DNA of 64,000 bases. Origin: Rhodospirillales bacterium. GTDB taxonomy: Bacteria > Pseudomonadota > Alphaproteobacteria > Rhodospirillales > JAPHRK01. Location of the stretch: the NCBI GenBank assembly GCA_026196105.1, contig JAPHRK010000009.1, forward strand, positions 108,679-172,678. The letters run 5' to 3'. A program made the translations under genes and the position numbers. Below the pieces are notes generated by a model. It was not told the DNA's origin. It searched no databases and saw only the letters and a list, made by a program, of their open reading frames with translations. Positions 1-7,201 of the stretch are shown here, one piece after another. The first letter of the stretch is position 1. Every line of letters starts with the position of its first letter.

Positions 1-260
1 TAGGAACACCGACCCTTAGCTTGATTGGGGCAGTCGGTGCAGCTCTTATACTTGGCGCGCGCCGAGGTGGGGTTTTGATCTCTCTCTTGGTCTTACCGCT
101 CTATGTCCCTGTGCTGATTTTTGGCGTGAGTGCGGTTGATGCCGCCATTGGGGGCTTTGAATATAAAGCCCAACTTTTCATTCTTGGAGGGTTGCTTATG
201 GGTACTCTTCCGCTAGCCCCTTGGGGGGCCGCTGCAGCCCTCCGTCAGTCGTTGGAATAA
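1..260 (+). CDS. ccmB: Heme exporter protein B, C-terminal part
   Basis: This is the C-terminal end of CcmB, the membrane subunit of the CcmABCD complex that releases heme-loaded CcmE during cytochrome c maturation. The reading frame is open from base 3, so the gene is cut by the window edge and the ORF-track start at 21 (TTG) is not the real one. The peptide begins GTPTLSLIGAVGAAL and continues with hydrophobic segments around LISLLVLPLYVPVLIFG, both typical of the CcmB C-terminus. It is followed by ccmC to ccmI in the usual order, which makes the identification firm; ccmA would be expected just upstream of the window. Confidence 0.93.
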   Translation, partial: GTPTLSLIGAVGAALILGARRGGVLISLLVLPLYVPVLIFGVSAVDAAIGGFEYKAQLFILGGLLMGTLPLAPWGAAAALRQSLE

Positions 261-271
261 AGAGGGTGAAG

Positions 272-370
272 ATGGGAAAACACATTTGTTCATATCTTGA
301 CCACAATCATTGGATACTTTGCCGTCTTGCCGCTAAAACAGCCGCGCAATTAACTCGTGGACCGCTATGA
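272..370 (+). CDS. Possible 32-residue ORF between ccmB and ccmC
   Basis: A short reading frame (MGKHICSYLDHNHWILC...) fills the gap between ccmB and ccmC. It has a plausible ribosome site (AGAGGGTGAAG) and its TGA overlaps the ccmC ATG by four bases, as the other genes of this operon do. It is rich in His and Cys but too short to recognise. It may be a coupling leader that delivers ribosomes to ccmC, or only a chance frame. I do not recall a conserved gene at this place in ccm operons. Confidence 0.3.
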   Translation: MGKHICSYLDHNHWILCRLAAKTAAQLTRGPL

Positions 371-1095
371 AACGTATAGATCGCTTTGCTAACCCCAATA
401 AGTTTATGAAACTGGCCAAGGCCATTACCCCTTGGGCTGCCTGGTCGACTGTGGGATTCCTTGCTGCTGGACTTTATTTAGGCTTGTTTGATTCCCCTGC
501 TGATTATCAACAAGGTGAGACTGTTCGCATGATGTATGTGCATGTGCCCTCAGCTTGGATGGCAATGTTTTGTTATGTAGGTGTGGCGGTTTCAAGTGCA
601 GTCGGATTGATCTGGAAACATCCGCTTGCGGACTTGGCGGCAAAAGCTACCTCACCTGTAGGAGCTGCTTTCTGTTTCTTAGCATTGCTTACAGGGTCCC
701 TGTGGGGCAAGCCTATGTGGGGGACTTGGTGGGTATGGGATGCGCGTCTGACCTCTATGTTGATCTTGCTCTTCTTATATTTAGGGCACATGGCCCTGCT
801 GAATGCCTTTGATGACCAAACCCGCGCCATGCGCGCAGCTTCGATCTTGGCGTTGGTCGGTGTGATCAATATCCCGATCATCAAATGGTCTGTTGATTGG
901 TGGAATACCCTTCACCAACCTGCCTCCGTGGTGAAAATGGATGGCCCTGCTATTCATCCGGATATGCTTTGGCCCCTCTTGTTAATGGCTATAGGCTTTA
1001 CCACTTTCTATATCTGGGTTGCCTTGTTGCGTATCAGGCAAGAAATTATTGCAAATAAAATTCGAGCTATTCGGCTACGGCAAGTGAATGGGTGA
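367..1095 (+). CDS. ccmC: Heme exporter protein C
   Basis: CcmC is the inner-membrane heme-handling protein that places heme on the periplasmic chaperone CcmE. The 242 aa product has the expected length and about six hydrophobic segments. The tryptophan-rich WWD signature is visible as WGTWWVWDARLTS near residue 121, after a first periplasmic loop containing MMYVHVPSAWMAMF, whose His is a candidate heme ligand. The start is ATG at 367. The gene lies between ccmB and ccmD, and its stop lies inside the start of ccmD, so translation is probably coupled. Confidence 0.96.
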   Translation: MKRIDRFANPNKFMKLAKAITPWAAWSTVGFLAAGLYLGLFDSPADYQQGETVRMMYVHVPSAWMAMFCYVGVAVSSAVGLIWKHPLADLAAKATSPVGAAFCFLALLTGSLWGKPMWGTWWVWDARLTSMLILLFLYLGHMALLNAFDDQTRAMRAASILALVGVINIPIIKWSVDWWNTLHQPASVVKMDGPAIHPDMLWPLLLMAIGFTTFYIWVALLRIRQEIIANKIRAIRLRQVNG

Positions 1096-1330
1096 CGGTA
1101 TGGAAAGTATATCTGAGTATATAAATATGGGCGGTCATGGCGGGTATATTTGGCCTGCTTATGGAGCAACTCTTCTCGTAATGGTGGCTTTGCTCGTAAC
1201 TAGCATTCGTGGCCTTAAAGCCGACGAAAATACCTTAAAGCTTTTACAAGCGGATAATGGAGGACGTCGCCGTCGTCCAGCACCATCTGCTGAAGAAACC
1301 GATAAATCTGATCAGGAAGACGCCTCATGA
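1088..1330 (+). CDS. ccmD: Heme exporter protein D
   Basis: CcmD is the small membrane protein that helps release holo-CcmE from the CcmABC complex. The 80 aa product has the family pattern: a short N-terminal part (MGGHGGYIWPAYGATLL), one membrane helix, then a charged cytoplasmic tail (GGRRRRPAPSAEETDKSDQ). It overlaps ccmC by eight bases and ccmE by four. An internal ATG at 1100 could also serve as start and would shorten the protein by four residues. The family is weakly conserved in sequence, so position in the operon carries much of the identification. Confidence 0.9.
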   Translation: MGDGMESISEYINMGGHGGYIWPAYGATLLVMVALLVTSIRGLKADENTLKLLQADNGGRRRRPAPSAEETDKSDQEDAS

Positions 1331-1782
1331 AGCGCAAGCATCGCCGACTAAGTTTTGTTGCCCTCGCCCTGCTTGCTCTTGGGGCTGCTGTGGCTTTGGT
1401 TATGGCTGCCTTTGAAGAAAATATTGTTTTCTTCTTCAGTCCGACAGAAATGGGCCAAAAGGAAGTCGACCCAACTCAACGCCTCCGCCTTGGAGGGTTG
1501 GTTGAAGAAGGGTCTATTACGAAAGCTGCTGACGGGGTGACGGTTCAATTCGTCGTAACCGATACAGTGAATACAATTCCTGTAGAATTCAGAGGCATTT
1601 TGCCTGACCTGTTTAGAGAAGGCCAAGGGGTTGTCTGTGAAGGTAGGTTGATCAACGGCGTCTTTAAGGCCGATGAAGTCCTTGCCAAGCACGATGAGAA
1701 CTACATGCCGCCAGAAGTTGCTCAGGCACTTAAAGATGCGGAACATTGGAAAGAGAAAATGCAAGATAGTAAGGCTGAATAA
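1327..1782 (+). CDS. ccmE: Periplasmic heme chaperone CcmE
   Basis: CcmE carries heme covalently through the periplasm from CcmC to the CcmF/H ligation complex. The 151 aa protein starts with basic residues and one membrane anchor (about residues 8-28), followed by the OB-fold domain (RLRLGGLVEEGSI near residue 51). The heme-attaching histidine is in KHDENYMPPEV near residue 122, the standard H-x3-Y form. The start overlaps the ccmD stop as ATGA. Downstream ccmF follows after two bases. Confidence 0.96.
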   Translation: MKRKHRRLSFVALALLALGAAVALVMAAFEENIVFFFSPTEMGQKEVDPTQRLRLGGLVEEGSITKAADGVTVQFVVTDTVNTIPVEFRGILPDLFREGQGVVCEGRLINGVFKADEVLAKHDENYMPPEVAQALKDAEHWKEKMQDSKAE

Positions 1783-1784
1783 TC

Positions 1785-3758
1785 ATGATTGTTGAATTAG
1801 GCCATTTCGCTCTCGTTCTAGGATTTGTAATCGCCATAGTGCAAGGCACTGTTCCTTTGGTCGGGGCAGCGAACGGCAATAACCGGTGGATGGCCTTAGC
1901 TGGCCCCGCTTCTCTTGGCCAATTGCTTTGTGTCACCGTGGCCTTTGCTGCTTTGACCTACGCTTATCTTGTCTCGGACTTCTCAGTTCTTAACGTGATC
2001 CAGAACTCCCATACTTCTAAGCCTACGCTGTATAAGGTTTCTGGCGTTTGGGGGAACCATGAAGGCTCCATGTTGCTGTGGGTTCTTATTCTTGCCTTGT
2101 TTGGCTATGCCGTTGCTTTGTTTGGTCGTAATTTACCAAAATCTCTGAAATCTCGGGTGCTCGGTGTTCAAGCGCTGGTTACTGTCGGCTTTTATCTGTT
2201 TATCCTGCTGACTTCTAATCCATTTGATCGGGTTATGTCTCCGCCGATTGATGGAGAAAGCCTTAATCCGATGTTGCAAGACCCCGGTCTCGCCTTCCAT
2301 CCACCTTTCCTCTATCTCGGCTATGTTGGTTTTTCAATATCTTTCTCCTTTGCTATTGCGGCTTTGCTGGAAGGTCGTGTTGATGCAGCTTGGGCAAGAT
2401 GGGTTCGGCCTTGGGCACTTGCTGCTTGGTCTTTCCTTACGGTGGGAATCGTTCTTGGTTCCTGGTGGGCCTACTATGAACTTGGTTGGGGTGGCTGGTG
2501 GTTCTGGGATCCGGTTGAGAACGCTTCCTTCTTGCCTTGGTTAGCAGGAACCGCGTTGCTGCACTCAGCCATCGTGGCTGAAAAGCGCGATACCATGAAA
2601 TCTTGGACTATTTTCCTGGCGATTATGGCTTTCTCTCTGAGTCTCCTCGGGACTTTCCTCGTACGTTCCGGGGTGCTGACTTCAGTTCATGCCTTTGCCA
2701 CTGATCCTAGTCGGGGTGTGTTTATTTTGATTCTGCTAATCATTACCATTGGTGGGTCATTTGCTTTGTTCGCTTGGCGTGGACCTTCGATTAAATCTGG
2801 AGGTTTGTTCAAACCAGTTTCTCGTGAAGGCGGGTTGTTGGTTAACAACTTATTGCTGACCACAGCGACCTTTGTCGTGTTGCTGGGGACTTTATATCCT
2901 CTGTTCATTGATGCCTTGGAGCTAGGTAAAGTTTCTGTCGGAGCCCCTTTCTTTGAAGCAGCTTTTATTCCGATAATGATTCCCTTGGTTGTTGTCATGG
3001 CAGCCGGGCCTTTCATGTCATGGAAACGGGCTGATTTAAAAGTAACTTTGCGTAAACTCGCTCTTACTTTTGTTTTATTTGCTCTTGCGGTTGCAGGGAC
3101 ATTATATGCTCGCCCAGATTCAACGTTCCTCGCAGCCTTTGGTATTGGCTTGGCTGTTTGGCTTGGGTTTGGAACCCTTACTGAGTTCGCCGGACGGATT
3201 AAACTTTTTAAAGCGCCACTTGGTGAGAGCTTGCGTCGTTTGGGGCAGATGCCCCGAGCCAGTTGGGGGATGTCCATCGCCCACTTTAGTCTAGCAATTG
3301 GCATTGTTGGGATGGTTGGGGCTTCGTCTTGGAAGATTGAATCGATCCAAGTGATGAAGCCTGGCGATACCGTAGACGTTTCTGGCTATACCTATACCTT
3401 TGATGGTGTTCGGGATGTCATGGGGCCTAACTACTCAGCTTTACGAGGCAGCTTTACGGTAACTCGTGACGGTGAAACTATCGTTACCCTCCGTCCTGAA
3501 AAACGTGTTTATACGGTTAGTAAACAACCTACCACTGAAGCCGGAATTCATACCATGTTCTCGGGCGACCTCTATGCGGTTGTTGGTGATCCATCGGGTG
3601 ATGAAGGCGGTTTTGTTACGCGCCTTTACTTTAATCCCTTGGTCGTTTGGATGTGGATTGGTACCGTTTTCATGGTTCTTGGTGGGGTAATCAGTCTTAC
3701 TGACCGCCGCCTCAGGGTTGGCACACCAAAGAAAAAAGCTGCAGAGGGGGCGAAGTAA
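1785..3758 (+). CDS. ccmF: Heme lyase subunit CcmF
   Basis: CcmF is the large polytopic membrane protein of the cytochrome c heme lyase; it takes heme from CcmE and joins it to the CXXCH motif of apocytochromes together with CcmH and CcmI. The 657 aa length is normal for the family. The WWD domain is seen as WGGWWFWDPVENASFLPWL at about residues 238-256. Conserved surrounding segments include VWGNHEGSMLLW near residue 89 and GTFLVRSGVLTSVHAFA near residue 294. ATG start at 1785. A 205 aa antisense ORF inside this gene is a shadow. Confidence 0.97.
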   Translation: MIVELGHFALVLGFVIAIVQGTVPLVGAANGNNRWMALAGPASLGQLLCVTVAFAALTYAYLVSDFSVLNVIQNSHTSKPTLYKVSGVWGNHEGSMLLWVLILALFGYAVALFGRNLPKSLKSRVLGVQALVTVGFYLFILLTSNPFDRVMSPPIDGESLNPMLQDPGLAFHPPFLYLGYVGFSISFSFAIAALLEGRVDAAWARWVRPWALAAWSFLTVGIVLGSWWAYYELGWGGWWFWDPVENASFLPWLAGTALLHSAIVAEKRDTMKSWTIFLAIMAFSLSLLGTFLVRSGVLTSVHAFATDPSRGVFILILLIITIGGSFALFAWRGPSIKSGGLFKPVSREGGLLVNNLLLTTATFVVLLGTLYPLFIDALELGKVSVGAPFFEAAFIPIMIPLVVVMAAGPFMSWKRADLKVTLRKLALTFVLFALAVAGTLYARPDSTFLAAFGIGLAVWLGFGTLTEFAGRIKLFKAPLGESLRRLGQMPRASWGMSIAHFSLAIGIVGMVGASSWKIESIQVMKPGDTVDVSGYTYTFDGVRDVMGPNYSALRGSFTVTRDGETIVTLRPEKRVYTVSKQPTTEAGIHTMFSGDLYAVVGDPSGDEGGFVTRLYFNPLVVWMWIGTVFMVLGGVISLTDRRLRVGTPKKKAAEGAK

Positions 3759-3762
3759 GCTT

Positions 3763-4302
3763 ATGAAGCAACGTATTTTTTACTTGCTCCCCCTCAGTGT
3801 TTTTCTGATTCTGGCGATTTATTTTGCCGTGGGTTTGACCAAGGACCCGCGCAGACTGCCTTCGGCTTTGATTGATCGGGCTGTACCCGCTTTCGATCTG
3901 GAACCAATTCAAGGCCATGACCGAGGCTTTAAAAGCACAGACCTTTTAGGGCAGGTTTCTCTGGTCAATGTATTTGGCTCTTGGTGTGTTGCCTGTTTAG
4001 CAGAACACCCGTTCCTCATAGAGCTAAAGGAGACCAAAGCCATTCCGATTTATGGGTTAAATTGGAGAGAAACCTCTCCTGATGCTGCAATAAAATGGCT
4101 GAAGCGTCATGGGGACCCTTATACCTTGATTGGTAATGATGCCGATAGCCGAGTGGCGATTGACTTTGGGGTTACGGGTGCACCGGAAAGTTTCATTGTC
4201 GATAAGCAAGGAACGGTTCGTTACAAACATGTTGGACCAATCTATCCAGATATCTGGGAAAAAACGTTATTGCCTATTGTTGAGGCCTTAAGAAAAGAAT
4301 GA
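3763..4302 (+). CDS. ccmG: Thiol:disulfide interchange protein CcmG/DsbE
   Basis: CcmG is a membrane-anchored periplasmic thioredoxin that reduces apocytochrome c or CcmH before heme ligation. I place the start at ATG 3763 (MKQRIFYLLPLSVF), not the upstream 3718 of the ORF track, because this gives a clean N-terminal anchor and leaves the ccmF end free. The redox motif is GSWCVACLAEHP near residue 69, with the CcmG-specific acidic continuation. GVTGAPESFIVD holds the cis-proline loop. The stop overlaps ccmH by four bases. Confidence 0.95.
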   Translation: MKQRIFYLLPLSVFLILAIYFAVGLTKDPRRLPSALIDRAVPAFDLEPIQGHDRGFKSTDLLGQVSLVNVFGSWCVACLAEHPFLIELKETKAIPIYGLNWRETSPDAAIKWLKRHGDPYTLIGNDADSRVAIDFGVTGAPESFIVDKQGTVRYKHVGPIYPDIWEKTLLPIVEALRKE

Positions 4303-4778
4303 AAACCATGAGAAAGCTTTTCCTGTCCCTCTTATTTGTGGCCATTGCCTTTCCGGCCTTTGCCTTAAATCCTGATGAAGTGCTCAAAGATCCGGTTTTA
4401 GAAAACCGAGCTCGAGAACTGAGTAAAGAAATTCGTTGTGTGGTTTGTCAAAACCAATCTATTGATGACTCAGATGCCGAACTAGCTCGAGACCTTCGAA
4501 TTGTGGTAAGGGAACGTTTGGTTGAGGGCGATAGCGATGACCAGGTCATAGAGTTTTTGGTTACCCGTTACGGAGACTTTGTTCTTCTAAGACCGCCTTT
4601 TCAGGCCAGCACCTATTTTCTGTGGCTTAGCCCGGTCTTTATTCTATTCCTTGGTATTTTCGCTATTATTACTTTCTTTAAAAGGAAAGCAGATAGCATT
4701 AACTCTCTCGCAGACCCCCTGTCTGCTGAAGAAGAAAAACGACTTAAAGCCTTGTTGGGGAGCGAAGAGTCCAAATGA
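4299..4778 (+). CDS. ccmH: Cytochrome c maturation protein CcmH
   Basis: CcmH is a thiol oxidoreductase of the heme lyase complex. The 159 aa protein has a signal peptide (MRKLFLSLLFVAIAFPAFA), then the conserved RCVVCQNQSIDDSDAELARDLR segment with the LRCxxCQNQ active site near residue 49, and a C-terminal membrane helix. This is the short form of the protein; the TPR part is encoded by the separate following gene ccmI. It overlaps both ccmG and ccmI by ATGA, showing tight translational coupling. Confidence 0.96.
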   Translation: MKTMRKLFLSLLFVAIAFPAFALNPDEVLKDPVLENRARELSKEIRCVVCQNQSIDDSDAELARDLRIVVRERLVEGDSDDQVIEFLVTRYGDFVLLRPPFQASTYFLWLSPVFILFLGIFAIITFFKRKADSINSLADPLSAEEEKRLKALLGSEESK

Positions 4779-6199
4779 GTTTTTTCATAGTAGCGTCGAT
4801 CCTACTTTTCATTGTTGTTCTGGGAATTATTGCGATTCCTTTGCTGAGAAATGAAGACGAAAACGAGCCCACCCGTAAAGATTTTGATCTTTCCCTTTAT
4901 AGAGACCAGTTAGCCGAGATTGATCGGGACATGGAACAGGGCCAGATCAACGAAGAACAAGCCAGAGGTGCACGAGCTGAATTGCAAAGGCGTTTGCTGG
5001 CGGCTGAAGCCGCTGATGAAGTGAGTGCTCAATCAGCCTCGATGCCAGCTAAAGGTATGTTTGTGGCTGTTGCTGCTTTTATCTTTGTCACTTCTATTGG
5101 CTTCTATTGGGTGGTTGGTTCTCCTGGTCGACCTGATTTGCCTATGGCGATGCGTAATGTTGAAAAAGAGCAAGATAACGCGCAAATCGATCAGATGAAG
5201 GAGATGATCGCGACTTTGGCTGAGAAGCTTAAGAGTGAGCCTGAAAATCATGAAGGTTGGCAAATGCTTGGTCGCTCTTATCGGGCTATGGACCGTTTTC
5301 AAGAAGCCGCAGACGCTTTTAAAAAAGCGGTTGACCTTTCAAAGGGGTCTGCTGAAGATTTAACCAACTACGGCGAAATGGTCATGTTCGCCGCTCAAGG
5401 CAAAGTGAGTGAAGAAGTTTTTAACGCTTTCCTACAAGCTCATAAAAACGAACCTGATAATCCTAAGGCATGGTTTTACTATGCCGTTGCTCTCGGTGAA
5501 CGAGGTGATAAAAAAGAGGCGCTTCAGGAATGGGTCAATATGGCTTCAACAGCTGGACCAGATGCTGGATGGCTCCCTCAAGTTCAGGAGCGTATTCAAA
5601 CGGTTTCAAGAGAAATTGGCATTGATCCCAAATCCTTAAAGCCGACCATTGAGCAGATGACACAAGCGCCTGTGCCCCCTTCTGCTTCGACAGAAGCTCC
5701 GAAAGGACCAACTCAAGCAGATATGAGTGCTGCCGCTGCTATGACACCAGCAGAACGCCAAGCGATGATACGTTCAATGGTTGATGGGTTAGCTGAAAAA
5801 CTGAAGCAGTCACCAGATGACCTTCAAGGTTGGCTCCGTCTTGGTCGGTCACGTTTACAACTCAATCAATTTGTTGAAGCCAAAGAAGCTTTTGCCAATG
5901 CAGCACGTCTCGCCCCTAAAGACCCGGCCGTCCTAACCGAATATGCCTCATCAATTCTTACTGCAGCCCCTAACCCAAAAATTTTGGAAAAGGAAATGAT
6001 CGATATCATTAAGCGCATTGAAGACATTGATCCAGAAGACGGCAATGTTATGTGGTATTTAGGGCTATGGGAAAAACAGAATGATCATCCTGAAGGGGCT
6101 AGAAAATATTGGGAACGCTTGCTCTCAAAACTCACCCCTGAGACAATGCCATGGATGCGTTTGAAAACCCAAATTGATGGGTTGAGTGCAAGTAAGTAA
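4775..6199 (+). CDS. ccmI: Cytochrome c biogenesis protein CcmI (TPR)
   Basis: CcmI is the apocytochrome c chaperone of the heme lyase complex; its TPR domain binds the C-terminus of apocytochromes. The 474 aa product has an N-terminal membrane segment (ASILLFIVVLGIIAIPLL), a cytoplasmic loop with DLSLYRDQLAEIDRD typical of the family, a second membrane helix near residues 90-110, and then two TPR-rich regions separated by a Pro/Ala-rich linker near residues 295-320. Recurring GWxxLGRSY/GWLRLGRS units mark the repeats. It is the last gene of the ccm operon; a probable terminator lies about 240 bases downstream. Confidence 0.93.
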   Translation: MSFFIVASILLFIVVLGIIAIPLLRNEDENEPTRKDFDLSLYRDQLAEIDRDMEQGQINEEQARGARAELQRRLLAAEAADEVSAQSASMPAKGMFVAVAAFIFVTSIGFYWVVGSPGRPDLPMAMRNVEKEQDNAQIDQMKEMIATLAEKLKSEPENHEGWQMLGRSYRAMDRFQEAADAFKKAVDLSKGSAEDLTNYGEMVMFAAQGKVSEEVFNAFLQAHKNEPDNPKAWFYYAVALGERGDKKEALQEWVNMASTAGPDAGWLPQVQERIQTVSREIGIDPKSLKPTIEQMTQAPVPPSASTEAPKGPTQADMSAAAAMTPAERQAMIRSMVDGLAEKLKQSPDDLQGWLRLGRSRLQLNQFVEAKEAFANAARLAPKDPAVLTEYASSILTAAPNPKILEKEMIDIIKRIEDIDPEDGNVMWYLGLWEKQNDHPEGARKYWERLLSKLTPETMPWMRLKTQIDGLSASK

Positions 6200-6439
6200 G
6201 GGAATAACCATAAGTTCAGAATTTGCACCTCTAGAGTAAAACTCCGAGTCGCGGCAAGAATAGTTGCAAGTTAAAATTATTAAAAAAATAGAAAGTGTAA
6301 ATAGTGGGTTTTTTTGCTGCTTTAGCTGAAAATCTAGTATCGTATCAGGGTAATAAGACATTTTTATTGCTGCAGTGCACAATAATGTTGATATTTTTGC
6401 CTAATTCGGTTATATTCTTATCTGTTGGCTTGAACGCTG

Positions 6440-6471
6440 AACGGCTGAAGAGAATTCAGGCCGTTTTCTTT
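6440..6471 (+). terminator. Probable rho-independent terminator
   Basis: AACGGCTGAA pairs with TTCAGGCCGTT across a five-base loop, with one bulged G, and is followed by TTTCTTT. It lies 240 bases after the ccmI stop, so it could end a long 3' UTR of the ccm operon or a small untranslated RNA made in the gap. Confidence 0.55.
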
Positions 6472-6629
6472 ATGCGCGAAGCCATAAAAATCTAATTTAT
6501 GAGCCCTGTGGATTTCAAATTTTGCAGGGGTTAATGAGTGGCAAAATACTCTGGATTGCCAGAGGTATTTTAATCGCTTGTCCGCTGGGAAGTACAAACC
6601 TGCTTTCCGTAAAAACAAATAACCATTGT

Positions 6630-6644
6630 CGTACGTTACGTACG
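6630..6644. repeat. Inverted repeat CGTACG-TTA-CGTACG
   Basis: CGTACG is repeated around a TTA spacer; each half is itself a palindrome. The element is about 48 bases upstream of the 6692 start codon, a typical operator location. No regulator can be assigned from sequence alone. Confidence 0.4.
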
Positions 6645-6691
6645 TTTGATAGGTTTTGCGACTAAAGGTCGCTAAAATTAGGAGGGAAGAT

Positions 6692-6871
6692 ATGGATACC
6701 TCTCTCGTCAAATATTTGACCGAGACGGCCTCTGAGCTGGTAGAAAAAGCACAAAGTGCCCCAAGCGCAGTTGCTAGCGAAATGCTACTTGAGGCAAGTG
6801 AATTGAATTACCTTGCAGCTCGCGTTGCCAGCAAGGTTACTGTTGAAACACACACAAAATTAGCGGCATAA
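6692..6871 (+). CDS. Small conserved-looking protein, 59 aa
   Basis: I choose ATG 6692 because it is preceded by a strong ribosome site (TAGGAGGGAAGAT); the ORF-track start 36 bases upstream has none. The product MDTSLVKYLTETASELV... is acidic, helical and has no signal peptide, membrane segment or cysteine. I do not recognise the family. Four bases after its stop begins a zinc-ribbon gene, so the two are probably one transcript ending at the terminator near 7090. Confidence 0.7.
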   Translation: MDTSLVKYLTETASELVEKAQSAPSAVASEMLLEASELNYLAARVASKVTVETHTKLAA

Positions 6872-6875
6872 AACC

Positions 6876-7040
6876 ATGGCATCAAAGTCTGAAAACAATA
6901 AGAAACCCCAATCTGACCGTAAGGAAGATCGGAAAAAACGTAAATGTCTAATGTGTTCACAGCCTTTTGTTTCTGAGCACACAGGCCACCGTGTCTGCCA
7001 ACCTTGCAAAAGTACATCTGCATGGCGGGGTGGTGCTTAA
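6876..7040 (+). CDS. Small zinc-ribbon protein, 54 aa
   Basis: This gene is too short for the ORF track. The product starts with a very basic, hydrophilic stretch (KKPQSDRKEDRKKRK) and continues with CLMC...VCQPC, two CxxC pairs about 17 residues apart that should bind one zinc ion, and ends in STSAWRGGA. Short proteins of this form, with the final CKSTSAWR segment, are common in alphaproteobacteria; their function is not known to me. It sits four bases after the preceding small gene and before a strong terminator. Confidence 0.75.
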   Translation: MASKSENNKKPQSDRKEDRKKRKCLMCSQPFVSEHTGHRVCQPCKSTSAWRGGA

Positions 7041-7074
7041 GTTATAAGCACCTTAAAATAATCAATTTTTCAAA

Positions 7075-7110
7075 AGCCGGATTTCCAGTTACGTGGAATC
7101 CGGTTTTTTG
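7075..7110 (+). terminator. Rho-independent terminator
   Basis: GCCGGATTTCCA and TGGAATCCGG form a stem with one bulge and a short GTTACG loop, followed directly by TTTTTTGTTTTT. It ends the two-gene small-protein transcript. Confidence 0.85.
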
Positions 7111-7132
7111 TTTTTAAACACTTTTGATTAAT

Positions 7133-7160
7133 TTGTGTTAACTTGAATTAACCTTATAGT
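7133..7160 (+). promoter_or_regulatory. Possible promoter of the histidine kinase gene
   Basis: TATAGT (7155-7160) resembles a sigma-70 -10 box, with a weak TTGTGT -35 candidate 16 bases upstream. It lies between the terminator and the kinase start at 7202 and overlaps a small inverted repeat GTTAA-CTTGAA-TTAAC. The match is weak. Confidence 0.3.
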
Positions 7161-7201
7161 ATGCGATAGTTACACAAGTACTGTTAATTTAAAGGGACCT
7201 A

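Larger units (their letters stand above)
6200..6691 (+). other. Intergenic region after ccmI
   Basis: About 490 AT-rich bases hold no convincing gene; the short ORFs listed here on both strands lack ribosome sites and family features. Two structures stand out and are listed separately: a hairpin with a T-rich tail near 6440-6471, and a GTACG-rich inverted repeat at 6630-6644, about 50 bases before the next start. The 3' part must contain the promoter of the two small genes that follow. Confidence 0.6.

Noticed and set aside
2687-3304. 205 aa antisense ORF inside ccmF, and similar long antisense ORFs in other genes
   Set aside because: They are shadows of strongly supported genes, with no ribosome site or family motif.
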